Notes: a model not told the origin generated them from the sequence alone. A stretch of 6,065 nt of DNA from Candidatus Bathyarchaeota archaeon (GCA_003662205.1 QMXQ01000100.1:1-6065); one strand, 5' to 3'; positions 1-5,221 are shown, counted from the first letter of the stretch. Numbers and translations: made by a program.

Positions 1-1
1 G

Positions 2-547
2 ACTCAGGTGATGTACCCGAAGGACATCGGCTACCTTCTGCTCAGGACCGGCGTCGGGGCGGGGAGCCGTGTCGTGGAGGCGGGGACGGGGAGCGGAGCC
101 CTCACCTGCGCCCTGGCGGACGCCGTCAGGCCCGACGGGCGGGTCTACAGCTACGAGGTCCGCCCCGAGTTCCAGAGGGTGGCCGCCGGCAACATCGAGA
201 GGGCGGGCCTCATGCCCTATGTGGAGCTGAAGGCGGGCGACGTGACGGAGGGCATCGACGAGGAGGGGGTGGACGCGGTGGTCCTCGACCTGGCGACGCC
301 GTGGCTTGTGGTCCCCCTGGCCCACCGGGCGCTGGCGGGGGGCGGCGTCTTCGCCTCCTTCAGCCCCACCATAGAGCAGGTGATGAGGACGGTGTCGGCC
401 CTCAGGGCGCACCTCTTCGTGGAGGTCGAGACGGTGGAGCTCATCCTGAGGCGTATAACCGTCGCGGAGAACCGGACCCGGCCCGAGACTCTGATGATCG
501 GCCACTCCGGCTACATCACCACCGCCCGAAAGGTCTTAATGGAGTGA
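2..547 (+). CDS. trmI: tRNA (adenine-N1)-methyltransferase TrmI, 5'-truncated by the window edge
   Basis: This protein is expected to methylate N1 of adenine 57/58 in the T-loop of tRNAs, using S-adenosylmethionine; the enzyme is cytosolic and usually a homotetramer. The frame is open to the left edge, and the visible protein begins TQVMYPKDIGY, the conserved TrmI stretch that normally precedes the Rossmann fold. The N-terminal domain (roughly 70 residues) and the start codon therefore lie outside the window. The SAM-binding motif I, VVEAGTGSGAL, is at about nt 71-103, followed by the acidic motif II strand (VYSYEV). The motif IV-like DLATPW (canonical form DLPxPW) is at about nt 281-298, and the family C-terminal signature RPETLMIGHSGYITTARK ends the protein. 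The TGA stop at 545-547 lies 21 bp from the stop of the convergent permease gene. The identification is firm; the exact target position (57, 58 or both) cannot be read from the sequence. Confidence 0.93.
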   Translation, partial: TQVMYPKDIGYLLLRTGVGAGSRVVEAGTGSGALTCALADAVRPDGRVYSYEVRPEFQRVAAGNIERAGLMPYVELKAGDVTEGIDEEGVDAVVLDLATPWLVVPLAHRALAGGGVFASFSPTIEQVMRTVSALRAHLFVEVETVELILRRITVAENRTRPETLMIGHSGYITTARKVLME

Positions 548-568
548 AATAGCGGGATTCAATCTACC

Positions 569-1363
569 TCACCGCGTCATAAACGCGTTTATCACCATGA
601 ACATCGCGGCGGCGAGGGTTGTCAGGGCGAAGAGGAGCTTCAGCTTCCTGGGGTCGGTCCTGATGGAGACTTTGCCGCCGATCAGGCCGCCGACCACCGC
701 GACGGCTGCTACGGGTAGCGCCCAGCCTGGGTTGAAGTCTCCGCTGAGGGTGTGGCCGATGAATCCGGCTCCAGCGGTCGCCGCCACCATCGCCGAGGAG
801 GTGCCCACCGCGACGCGCATGGGGACGCCGCAAGCCAGAACCATGAGGGGTATCTTGAACGAGCCGCCTGAGATGCCTACCATGCCGGCTGCTAAGCCCG
901 TGGCAAAGGTGAGGGGGATCGCGAGCCAGAGCGGGACTGCGTACTCGTGCTCGCCGTATCTGCGGTGCCAGTAGCCCCTCCTATGCTTGGCCTCGCCGGT
1001 CCTCTCCTTCACGGGGCGGAGCATGAAGAAGCTGGCGAGGACGAGGAGCCCTGAGAAGACGAACTTGAGGATGGCGCCGCTGAACGCGTGGGCGTAGTAT
1101 CCCCCGATGAAGGCGCCGATGTTCGTCGGCGGCTCTATCAGTAGAGCCAGCTTCCAGTCGAGAGTTCTATGTTTCTGATAGACGATGGCCGACGCCGCCG
1201 CGGATGATATGAGAATGAACTGTCCCACCGTTGCCGCCTGATGGATGGTCAGCCCCAGGGCCACCAGGATAGGGACGTAGAAGTTGCCTCCACCGCGCCC
1301 CACCATCGCCATCACGATTGCGATGAAGAAGACCGCGATGGACGCGATAATGAGGTTGAGCAT
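569..1363 (-). CDS. TauE/SafE (DUF81) family membrane permease, putative sulfite/organosulfonate exporter
   Basis: This 264-residue polytopic membrane protein shows the internal duplication typical of the TauE/SafE family. GRGGGNFYVP (residues 22-31) is echoed by GISGGSFKIP (163-172), and each copy is followed by a small-residue helix rich in Ser/Ala/Thr (TVGQFILISSAAAS; VGTSSAMVAATAGAG). About eight hydrophobic segments flank a charged, His/Arg-rich cytoplasmic-type loop (residues 116-140). Members are thought to move sulfite, sulfonates or related sulfur anions across the membrane, but substrates are mostly untested. The frame extends upstream to a Met at 1432, but those 23 residues are polar, run against the first membrane helix and overlap the upstream gene. 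The ATG at 1361-1363 is preferred because it overlaps the upstream TGA by one base (TGATG), indicating translational coupling. It is probably co-transcribed with the C_GCAxxG_C_C gene. The family is clear; the substrate is inferred. Confidence 0.9.
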   Translation of the reverse strand: MLNLIIASIAVFFIAIVMAMVGRGGGNFYVPILVALGLTIHQAATVGQFILISSAAASAIVYQKHRTLDWKLALLIEPPTNIGAFIGGYYAHAFSGAILKFVFSGLLVLASFFMLRPVKERTGEAKHRRGYWHRRYGEHEYAVPLWLAIPLTFATGLAAGMVGISGGSFKIPLMVLACGVPMRVAVGTSSAMVAATAGAGFIGHTLSGDFNPGWALPVAAVAVVGGLIGGKVSIRTDPRKLKLLFALTTLAAAMFMVINAFMTR

Positions 1364-1809
1364 CACCCTTCGCTCATCTCGTTTATGATGGTGGCTGCGA
1401 TCTCGGCGGCTCTCCTCACCGTTGGGAGGCACAGCTCCTTTCGCCTAACGGGGTCCGGTTCACGATCCGTGATCTCCCAACACTCCGTTGAATGAAAATC
1501 TCGGCGGAATTGATCATATATCCTCGCGGCGGCCCTGTAGGCGCGGGCTTTTGCCTCCTTATCCGGCTCCTTCCTTCCGAACCTGAGGCCGAGGGCGACT
1601 ATCGCCCCCGTCACGGCGCCGCATGCGTGGCCACGGCCGCCCAGGCCCGCCCCCAGGCCCGTTAGGAGCTCCACCGGCGCCTCCATTCCAAGCGCCTCGC
1701 TTATGGCTAAGAAGACGGCCTCGGAGCAGGTCCAGCCCTGTCGATCTAACTCCTCCGCTCGCTCCCCCACACGGGAGGGATCAACCCTCTCTCGGCTTGT
1801 CATGCGCAT
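1363..1809 (-). CDS. C_GCAxxG_C_C family protein (putative redox-active cysteine protein)
   Basis: This 148-residue soluble protein carries the spaced cysteines that name the family: Cys28 (WTCSEAV), Cys63 within HACGAVTGA (the GCAxxG-like core), Cys110 (STECW) and Cys127 (ELCLP). A glycine-rich turn, GLGAGLGGRG, precedes the core. No signal peptide or membrane helix is visible, so it is probably cytosolic. The family occurs mostly in anaerobic bacteria and archaea and is presumed to bind metal or undergo thiol redox chemistry; no enzymatic role is established as far as I know. The ATG at 1807-1809 is used; a second ATG at 1801-1803 would remove two residues. It is the promoter-proximal gene of a two-gene unit, its TGA overlapping the permease ATG by one base, and it diverges from the Lrp-like regulator gene across a 73-bp AT-rich gap. 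That arrangement suggests control by this regulator. Confidence 0.87.
   Translation of the reverse strand: MRMTSRERVDPSRVGERAEELDRQGWTCSEAVFLAISEALGMEAPVELLTGLGAGLGGRGHACGAVTGAIVALGLRFGRKEPDKEAKARAYRAAARIYDQFRRDFHSTECWEITDREPDPVRRKELCLPTVRRAAEIAATIINEMSEG
1364..1380 (-). promoter_or_regulatory. Translation start region of the TauE/SafE gene, coupled to the upstream stop
   Basis: Read on the minus strand, the last codons of the C_GCAxxG_C_C gene run into AAGGGTGATG, where the TGA stop and the ATG start share one A. There is only a weak purine run (AAGGG) ahead of the ATG, so re-initiation by terminating ribosomes is the likely way the permease is translated. This decides the start at 1363 rather than the upstream in-frame Met at 1432. 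Confidence 0.6.
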
Positions 1810-1825
1810 CCAACCCGCGAAGGAT

Positions 1826-1840
1826 TGTTACTTAATAACA
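1826..1840. promoter_or_regulatory. 15-bp dyad, candidate operator of the Lrp-like regulator
   Basis: TGTTACTTAATAACA has perfect 5-bp arms (TGTTA / TAACA), and six of the seven symmetric pairs match. Its length and A/T-rich centre match the general form of Lrp/AsnC-family operators. It touches the divergent TATA element and, for the minus-strand operon, lies between that element and the predicted transcription start near 1820, where a bound protein would block polymerase. A further TGTTT half-site is at 1856-1860, towards the regulator gene. Function is inferred from position and symmetry only. Confidence 0.5.
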
Positions 1841-1856
1841 TAAATTTATATATATT
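1841..1856. promoter_or_regulatory. Divergent archaeal TATA (box A) region
   Basis: This is the most A/T-rich run in the window, within GC-rich DNA. On the plus strand TTTATATA (1845-1852) matches the archaeal box A consensus, and a start about 26 bp downstream of its centre falls near 1876, directly at the GTG at 1877 and 6 nt before the ATG at 1883, so the regulator mRNA is predicted to be leaderless or nearly so. On the minus strand TATATAAA in the same run would place transcription near 1820, giving a leader of about ten bases for the C_GCAxxG_C_C gene. Confidence 0.7.
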
Positions 1857-1882
1857 GTTTAGAAAATAAACTCTCAGTGCTC

Positions 1883-2458
1883 ATGGACGGGGTAGATAGG
1901 CGGCTTATCGCCCTCCTCAGGAGGGACGGGCGGGCGTCCTACAAGAGGCTCGGCGATGAGGTGGGGTTCACCATAATGGGGGCGAAGAGGCGCGTTGAAA
2001 AACTGCTCCATAGAGGCCTCATAGAGGTGACCGCCCTAGAGAATATCCGGGAGCTAGGGTATCAGGCGGCCCTCATCATGTTAGAGGTGGAGAACCAGGA
2101 TAGGCTCACGGAGATACTCAAGCGGTTTGAGAGCTGCCCTCGCGTGGTCAACGTCTTCACCCTACTCTCGGGTTATAACCTGGCGGCCCTCGTCGTCGCG
2201 GAGGATAGGGATACGCTTGAGAGCGAGGCGTGGGAGAGGTGCTCACTGCGTAGCCAGGCTGGCGTCCGCCGCTCAGAGTTCTACCCCATAGGCGAGATCT
2301 ATTACTCCCCGTTCCTCCCCGTCCGGGAGGAGCTGGTGCGGGGGGATGCCTCCACCGCGCCCTGCGGCGTCAACTGTGGGGAATGTGAGCGGTACGACGC
2401 CAACAGGTGCCGGGGATGCCCAGCGACTAAATACTATCGCCTCGATCGGTCTCAATAG
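1883..2458 (+). CDS. Lrp/AsnC-like transcriptional regulator with C-terminal five-cysteine cluster
   Basis: The 191-residue protein opens with a winged helix-turn-helix of Lrp/AsnC type (about residues 3-50: VDRRLIALLRRDGRASYKRL, then helix-turn-helix and wing). A strand-helix-strand region (about 64-110) resembles the RAM/AsnC effector domain. The C-terminus (159-184) has CGVNCGEC and CRGCP, giving C-x3-C-x2-C-x7-C-x2-C at Cys161, 165, 168, 176 and 179. This resembles the Cys motif of DUF3795-type proteins and could bind zinc or an Fe-S cluster. Two more cysteines (85, 120) lie in the middle. The ATG at 1883 is chosen; an in-frame GTG at 1877 would add two residues and sits at the predicted transcription start. 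No Shine-Dalgarno is seen, consistent with leaderless translation. Divergence from the C_GCAxxG_C_C/TauE pair suggests that these are its targets, possibly along with itself. Effector unknown. Confidence 0.85.
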   Translation: MDGVDRRLIALLRRDGRASYKRLGDEVGFTIMGAKRRVEKLLHRGLIEVTALENIRELGYQAALIMLEVENQDRLTEILKRFESCPRVVNVFTLLSGYNLAALVVAEDRDTLESEAWERCSLRSQAGVRRSEFYPIGEIYYSPFLPVREELVRGDASTAPCGVNCGECERYDANRCRGCPATKYYRLDRSQ

Positions 2459-2493
2459 GTCGGCGGAACTCGGGTAACGCTTCGCATAGCTGC

Positions 2494-2532
2494 GGGGACT
2501 AGAGAGGATAACTCTAAATTCTCCTAGTCTCC
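2494..2532. repeat. Imperfect inverted repeat upstream of the M42 peptidase gene
   Basis: GACTAG (2497-2502) and CTAGTC (2524-2529) are perfect inverted arms 21 bp apart. The symmetry extends outward to GG/CC with one mismatch and inward by AGA/TCT if one base is bulged. It lies in the 93-bp gap between the regulator stop and the peptidase start. It may be an operator for the peptidase promoter, or an RNA hairpin at the end of the regulator transcript; there is no U-run directly after it, which weakens the terminator reading. Confidence 0.4.
2511..2520 (+). promoter_or_regulatory. Possible weak TATA element for the M42 peptidase gene
   Basis: ACTCTAAATT is the only A/T-rich patch of useful length ahead of the peptidase start. 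Its centre is about 36 bp from the ATG at 2552, which would give transcription near 2542 and a leader of about ten bases, including the purine run GAAGGG at 2544-2549. It sits inside the loop of the inverted repeat. The match to box A is weak. Confidence 0.3.
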
Positions 2533-2551
2533 TATTCTTGTCTGAAGGGTT

Positions 2552-3640
2552 ATGTTGGACGATAAGGCAATGGACCTGTTGAAGAGGTTGATGGAGGCCT
2601 TCGGCCCCTCGGGGTTCGAGCGGGAGGTCTCGGCCCTCACCAAGGAGTACATGGAGCCCTATTCCGACGAGGTGATAGCGGACAAGCTCGGCACCGTCAC
2701 CTTCGTGGCGAGGGGGTCTGCGGATCGCCCCCGGGTGCTCCTGGCGGGGCACGTCGATGAGGTCGGGTTCATCGTCTCCTCCATCACGGATGAGGGGTTC
2801 CTGACCTTCAACCCGCTGGGCGGGTGGTGGAGCCAGGTGCTGCTGGGGCAGAGGGTGGTGGTCCGCACCAACAGGGGTGATGTCCACGGGGTCATCGCCG
2901 CTAAGCCGCCGCACATCCTGCCGCAGGAGGAGCGGAAGAAGCTGGTGGAGCTCAAGGATATGTTCATCGACATCGGCGCCGCCAGCAAGGAGGAGACGGA
3001 GGCGACCGGCGTCAAGATCGGCGACCCGGTGGTGCCGTGGAGCCCCTTCAGCGTGATTCAGGACGGGAAGGTGGCGATGGGGAAGGCCTTCGACGACCGC
3101 ATCGGCGCCTTCGTCCTCATGGAGGCGATCCGCCGGATCAAGGAGCAGGGGATAGCCCACCCGAACACGGTCTACGGGGCCGCCACCGTCCAGGAGGAGG
3201 TCGGCCTGAGGGGCGCCCAGACCATCGCCCACGTGGTCGACCCCGACGTCGCCCTCGTCCTAGAGGTGGACATCGCCGGGGACGTCCCGGGCATCAAGCC
3301 CCACCAGGCGCCCACGAGGATGGGGAAGGGGCCGGGCCTCATCACCTTCGACCGGAGCATGATCCCGAACCAGCCGCTGAAGGAGTTCATCATCGAGGTG
3401 GCGCGGCAGGCGCAGATACCGCTGCAGCTGAGCCAGATGTACGGCGGCGGGACCGACGCGGGGCGCATCCACATAAGCCGGGCGGGGTGCCCGACGGCGG
3501 TCATCACCGTCCCGACGCGGCACATCCACAGCCACGTCGGCCTCCTCAGCCTGAGGGATACGGAGAACGCCGTCCGCCTCATCATCGAGCTCGTCAAGCG
3601 GCTCGACGCCGAGACCGTCGAGGGCTTCACCGCCCTCTAA
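2552..3640 (+). CDS. M42 family metallo-aminopeptidase (TET/FrvX-like)
   Basis: This 362-residue enzyme is a two-metal aminopeptidase of family M42, sometimes mislabelled endoglucanase/cellulase M. Such enzymes trim peptides released by the proteasome and often form dodecameric TET particles in the cytosol. Visible active-site elements are AGHVDEVG (His67, Asp69), KAFDDRIG (bridging Asp182, beside Asp181), QEEVGLRGA (catalytic base Glu215 and ligand Glu216), LEVDIAGD (Glu238 at the usual Asp/Glu ligand position) and PTRHIHSHVG (His326). YGGGTDAG (298-304) is the family substrate loop. The inserted PDZ-like/dimerisation domain falls at about residues 70-165. The length is normal and no key ligand is lost. 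The ATG at 2552 agrees with family N-termini (LLKRLMEAFGPSGFE). The gene appears to stand alone, with its own promoter region and a pyrimidine-rich stretch behind it. Peptide specificity cannot be predicted. Confidence 0.94.
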   Translation: MLDDKAMDLLKRLMEAFGPSGFEREVSALTKEYMEPYSDEVIADKLGTVTFVARGSADRPRVLLAGHVDEVGFIVSSITDEGFLTFNPLGGWWSQVLLGQRVVVRTNRGDVHGVIAAKPPHILPQEERKKLVELKDMFIDIGAASKEETEATGVKIGDPVVPWSPFSVIQDGKVAMGKAFDDRIGAFVLMEAIRRIKEQGIAHPNTVYGAATVQEEVGLRGAQTIAHVVDPDVALVLEVDIAGDVPGIKPHQAPTRMGKGPGLITFDRSMIPNQPLKEFIIEVARQAQIPLQLSQMYGGGTDAGRIHISRAGCPTAVITVPTRHIHSHVGLLSLRDTENAVRLIIELVKRLDAETVEGFTAL

Positions 3641-3670
3641 CCTTTTACGTCTCCTCCCCCCTTTTAGTTT
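3641..3670 (+). terminator. Pyrimidine/T-rich stretch, possible archaeal terminator of the peptidase gene
   Basis: Immediately after the TAA stop the plus strand is almost all pyrimidine, with CCTTTTA and CCCCTTTTAGTTT separated by a C-rich run. Short T-runs without a stem are the usual archaeal intrinsic terminators. The same 42-bp gap must also carry any promoter for the downstream methyltransferase gene; no convincing box A is seen, so read-through from the peptidase gene is also possible. Confidence 0.4.
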
Positions 3671-3682
3671 CGAGCCTTTGCC

Positions 3683-4498
3683 TTGAGACCTATCCTCAAA
3701 TGGGCCGGCGGCAAGAGGGCGCTGGTCGGGGAGATCACCGGACTATTTCCAAGGGACTACGGGGAGAGGCGCTTCCACGAGCCCTTCTTCGGGGGCGGCG
3801 CCGTCTTCTTCCACATAGAGCCGAGGGGGGGCTCCATCAACGACATCAACCCGAGGCTGATGAACTTCTACCGCGTCGTCCGGGACAGGCCGAGGGAGCT
3901 CATCGAGGAGGCGCGCAGATACCGATACGACGAGGACGAATACTACCGCCTCCGGGACCGGTTCAACTTGGAGGGGCTGACCGAGGTCGAGGAGGCGGCC
4001 CTGCTTCTGTACCTGAACAAGACGGCGTACAACGGGCTCTACAGGGTGAACTCCAGGGGCGAGTTCAACGTCCCCTTCGGCAGGTACAGGAACCCGACCA
4101 TCGTGGACGAGGACGGCATACTCCGGGCCAGCAGGCTGCTGAGGAACGTCGAGCTCCGTAGCGGCGACTTCAGCTACGTCATCGACGCCGCCGAGGAGGG
4201 GGACCTCTGCTACCTTGATCCGCCGTACCACCCCGCGAGCGAGACCGCCAACTTCACGGACTACTCCGAGAGCGGCTTCAGCCTCGCGGACCAGGAGCGC
4301 CTGAGGGACCTCTGCGTGGACCTCGATGGGAAGGGCGTCCTCTTCGTCCTCAGCAACTCCGACACCGAGGCCGTGAGACGGCTCTACCAGGGGATCGACG
4401 GTTTTAGGATGATCCCCCTCCGCACCAGGAGGGCAATAAGCAGCAAGGTCGCCAGCCGGGACTCCGGCTACGACCTGCTGATCACAAACATCAGGTGA
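3683..4498 (+). CDS. Dam-like (D12 class) adenine-N6 DNA methyltransferase, probably GATC-specific
   Basis: The 271-residue protein has the alpha-class N6-adenine methylase order: LKWAGGK (motif X, residues 5-11), FHEPFFGGGAVFF (motif I, SAM binding, 31-43), INDINPRL (motif II, 52-59), a target-recognition hairpin YNGLYRVNSRGEFNVPFG (116-133), LCYLDPPY (motif IV, catalytic DPPY 179-182) and RRAISSKVASR near the C-terminus. It would transfer methyl from SAM to the adenine of its site. Lys6, Tyr116, Asn117, Leu119, Arg121 and Pro131 align with the GATC-contacting residues of E. coli Dam, as I recall them. The start must be the TTG at 3683-3685: an in-frame TAG at 3665 excludes anything much earlier, and family members begin just before LKWAGGK. 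No restriction endonuclease is adjacent, so it looks solitary. Its TGA directly abuts the stop of the convergent DedA gene. Confidence 0.93.
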   Translation: MRPILKWAGGKRALVGEITGLFPRDYGERRFHEPFFGGGAVFFHIEPRGGSINDINPRLMNFYRVVRDRPRELIEEARRYRYDEDEYYRLRDRFNLEGLTEVEEAALLLYLNKTAYNGLYRVNSRGEFNVPFGRYRNPTIVDEDGILRASRLLRNVELRSGDFSYVIDAAEEGDLCYLDPPYHPASETANFTDYSESGFSLADQERLRDLCVDLDGKGVLFVLSNSDTEAVRRLYQGIDGFRMIPLRTRRAISSKVASRDSGYDLLITNIR

Positions 4499-4550
4499 TC
4501 ACGCCTCTGCCGGAGGGCTCTCAATAAACCGGGTCCAGTCGATCTTGATC
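4393..4550. repeat. Cluster of six GATC sites, three of them TGATCA
   Basis: GATC starts at 4393, 4411, 4480, 4497, 4541 and 4547. TGATCA occurs at 4479-4484, 4496-4501 and 4546-4551. I counted 30 GATC in the whole window, so under one is expected in 158 bp. The cluster spans the 3' end of the methyltransferase gene and runs into the convergent DedA gene. It may be chance driven by codon use, or a methylation-rich patch. Confidence 0.55.
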
Positions 4551-5113
4551 ATGGCGACGAGGAGGAGGGCCAGCAGGACGACGGAGACGACGCCCCCGAG
4601 GGCGCCGCCGGACTCGAAGAGGTCTCGGACGAGGGTGAAGCTGAGGCGCCCCGCGTAGGCGACGGTGGTGCACATGACCACCTTGCCGAGGAACGCCGCC
4701 GCGAGCGCCTTCCTCAGGTCATATTTGAGCATCCCCAGCGGGATGAGGATCAGGTCGTCGGGGAGGGGGAGGGCGGCGAAGATGAAGATGACCAGCATCC
4801 CGTACCGCTGCACCAGTATTTTCGCGCTCTCCAGCCGCCTGCCGTACCGGTCCTCGATGAGCTTCCTGCCGCCTCTGCCGACGAGGTAGGCGGAGAACTC
4901 GCCGATGGTGGAGCCGAGGCCGCTGACGACTCCCAACAGCAGGGGGTTGAGGGTCGCCCCGAAGGCGTAGATGGTGAGGGTGAACGGGACGGGGAAGAAG
5001 ATGGTGAAGTTGCCGAAGATGGAGATGAGGAAGGCCCCGGCGTAGCCGTAGCTGCGGACGAACTCGCCCATCCACCCCCAGACATCCAACCCGACGGCCC
5101 ACAGCCACCACAC
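4499..5113 (-). CDS. DedA / VTT (SNARE-associated) family inner-membrane protein
   Basis: This 204-residue membrane protein carries the VTT/DedA core. A hydrophobic re-entrant segment with FFPVPFTLTIYAFGA (39-53) is followed by the glycine-rich GLGSTIGEFSAYLVGRGG (65-82), an amphipathic helix (83-104) and FAALPLPDDLILIPLGMLKY (112-131), where Pro116, Pro118 and Asp119/120 form the signature. Then comes FLGKVVMCTTVAYAG (141-155) and a final membrane helix (173-190). Family members scramble or transport lipids (for example undecaprenyl phosphate carriers) and support envelope homeostasis; in archaea the likely cargo is a polyprenyl or ether lipid, which is inference. The GTG at 5113 is favoured by a purine-rich GGGGGAG six bases upstream; the next useful alternative is an internal ATG at residue 15. 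The gene converges on the methyltransferase gene with no base between the stops and diverges from the GNAT gene. Confidence 0.86.
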   Translation of the reverse strand: MWWLWAVGLDVWGWMGEFVRSYGYAGAFLISIFGNFTIFFPVPFTLTIYAFGATLNPLLLGVVSGLGSTIGEFSAYLVGRGGRKLIEDRYGRRLESAKILVQRYGMLVIFIFAALPLPDDLILIPLGMLKYDLRKALAAAFLGKVVMCTTVAYAGRLSFTLVRDLFESGGALGGVVSVVLLALLLVAMIKIDWTRFIESPPAEA

Positions 5114-5119
5114 CTCAAT

Positions 5120-5126
5120 CTCCCCC
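5120..5126 (-). promoter_or_regulatory. Ribosome binding site of the DedA gene
   Basis: On the minus strand GGGGGAG lies six bases ahead of the GTG at 5113. It is the only purine-rich match near a candidate start and decides for the GTG over the internal ATG. Confidence 0.55.
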
Positions 5127-5154
5127 AGATGCTAGAGGCGACCCCGAAGCCCGC

Positions 5155-5167
5155 GTCAAGCCTTGAC
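5155..5167. promoter_or_regulatory. Perfect 13-bp dyad GTCAAG-C-CTTGAC, candidate operator
   Basis: GTCAAG (5155-5160) and CTTGAC (5162-5167) are perfect inverted arms around a single C. A one-base centre cannot fold as an RNA hairpin, so a dimeric DNA-binding protein is the natural reader. The site lies in the 150-bp gap between the divergent DedA and GNAT genes, just downstream of the start predicted for the DedA transcript (near 5170), a typical repressor position. The cognate regulator is unknown. Confidence 0.5.
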
Positions 5168-5190
5168 CCCTCACTCTACTGAGCGCGCAC

Positions 5191-5201
5191 CATTATTTAT
5201 C
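5191..5201. promoter_or_regulatory. TATA element, probably for the DedA gene (minus strand)
   Basis: On the minus strand ATAAATAA stands out in GC-rich DNA. Its centre near 5196 predicts transcription near 5170 and a leader of roughly 57 bases before the GTG at 5113. On the plus strand the same run reads TTATTTAT and could alternatively serve the GNAT gene with a leader of about 40 bases. Confidence 0.5.
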
Positions 5202-5221
5202 GCAGACGCCTCCCAGCGACA

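Noticed and set aside
1364..1432. Longer TauE/SafE start at 1432 adding 23 residues
   Set aside because: The extension is polar and His/Arg-rich, overlaps the upstream gene and precedes a natural membrane-helix start; the TGATG overlap at 1361-1365 is a better start.
2273..3232. 319-residue open frame on the minus strand
   Set aside because: It lies antisense to the regulator's 3' end and the M42 peptidase, which has a full set of family motifs. Its product is a low-complexity His/Asp/Pro-rich protein, typical of a shadow frame in high-GC DNA.
3037..4161. 374-residue open frame on the plus strand spanning two genes
   Set aside because: It runs out of frame through the peptidase and the methyltransferase and encodes an Arg/Gly/Pro/His-rich product with no domain.
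3743..4231. Minus-strand open frame inside the methyltransferase gene
   Set aside because: Val/Glu/Pro-rich shadow of a gene with unambiguous DPPY and motif I sequences.
3683..4498. Restriction-modification system around the Dam-like gene
   Set aside because: Both neighbours are identified (M42 peptidase, DedA protein) and neither is an endonuclease. GATC is not depleted in the window.
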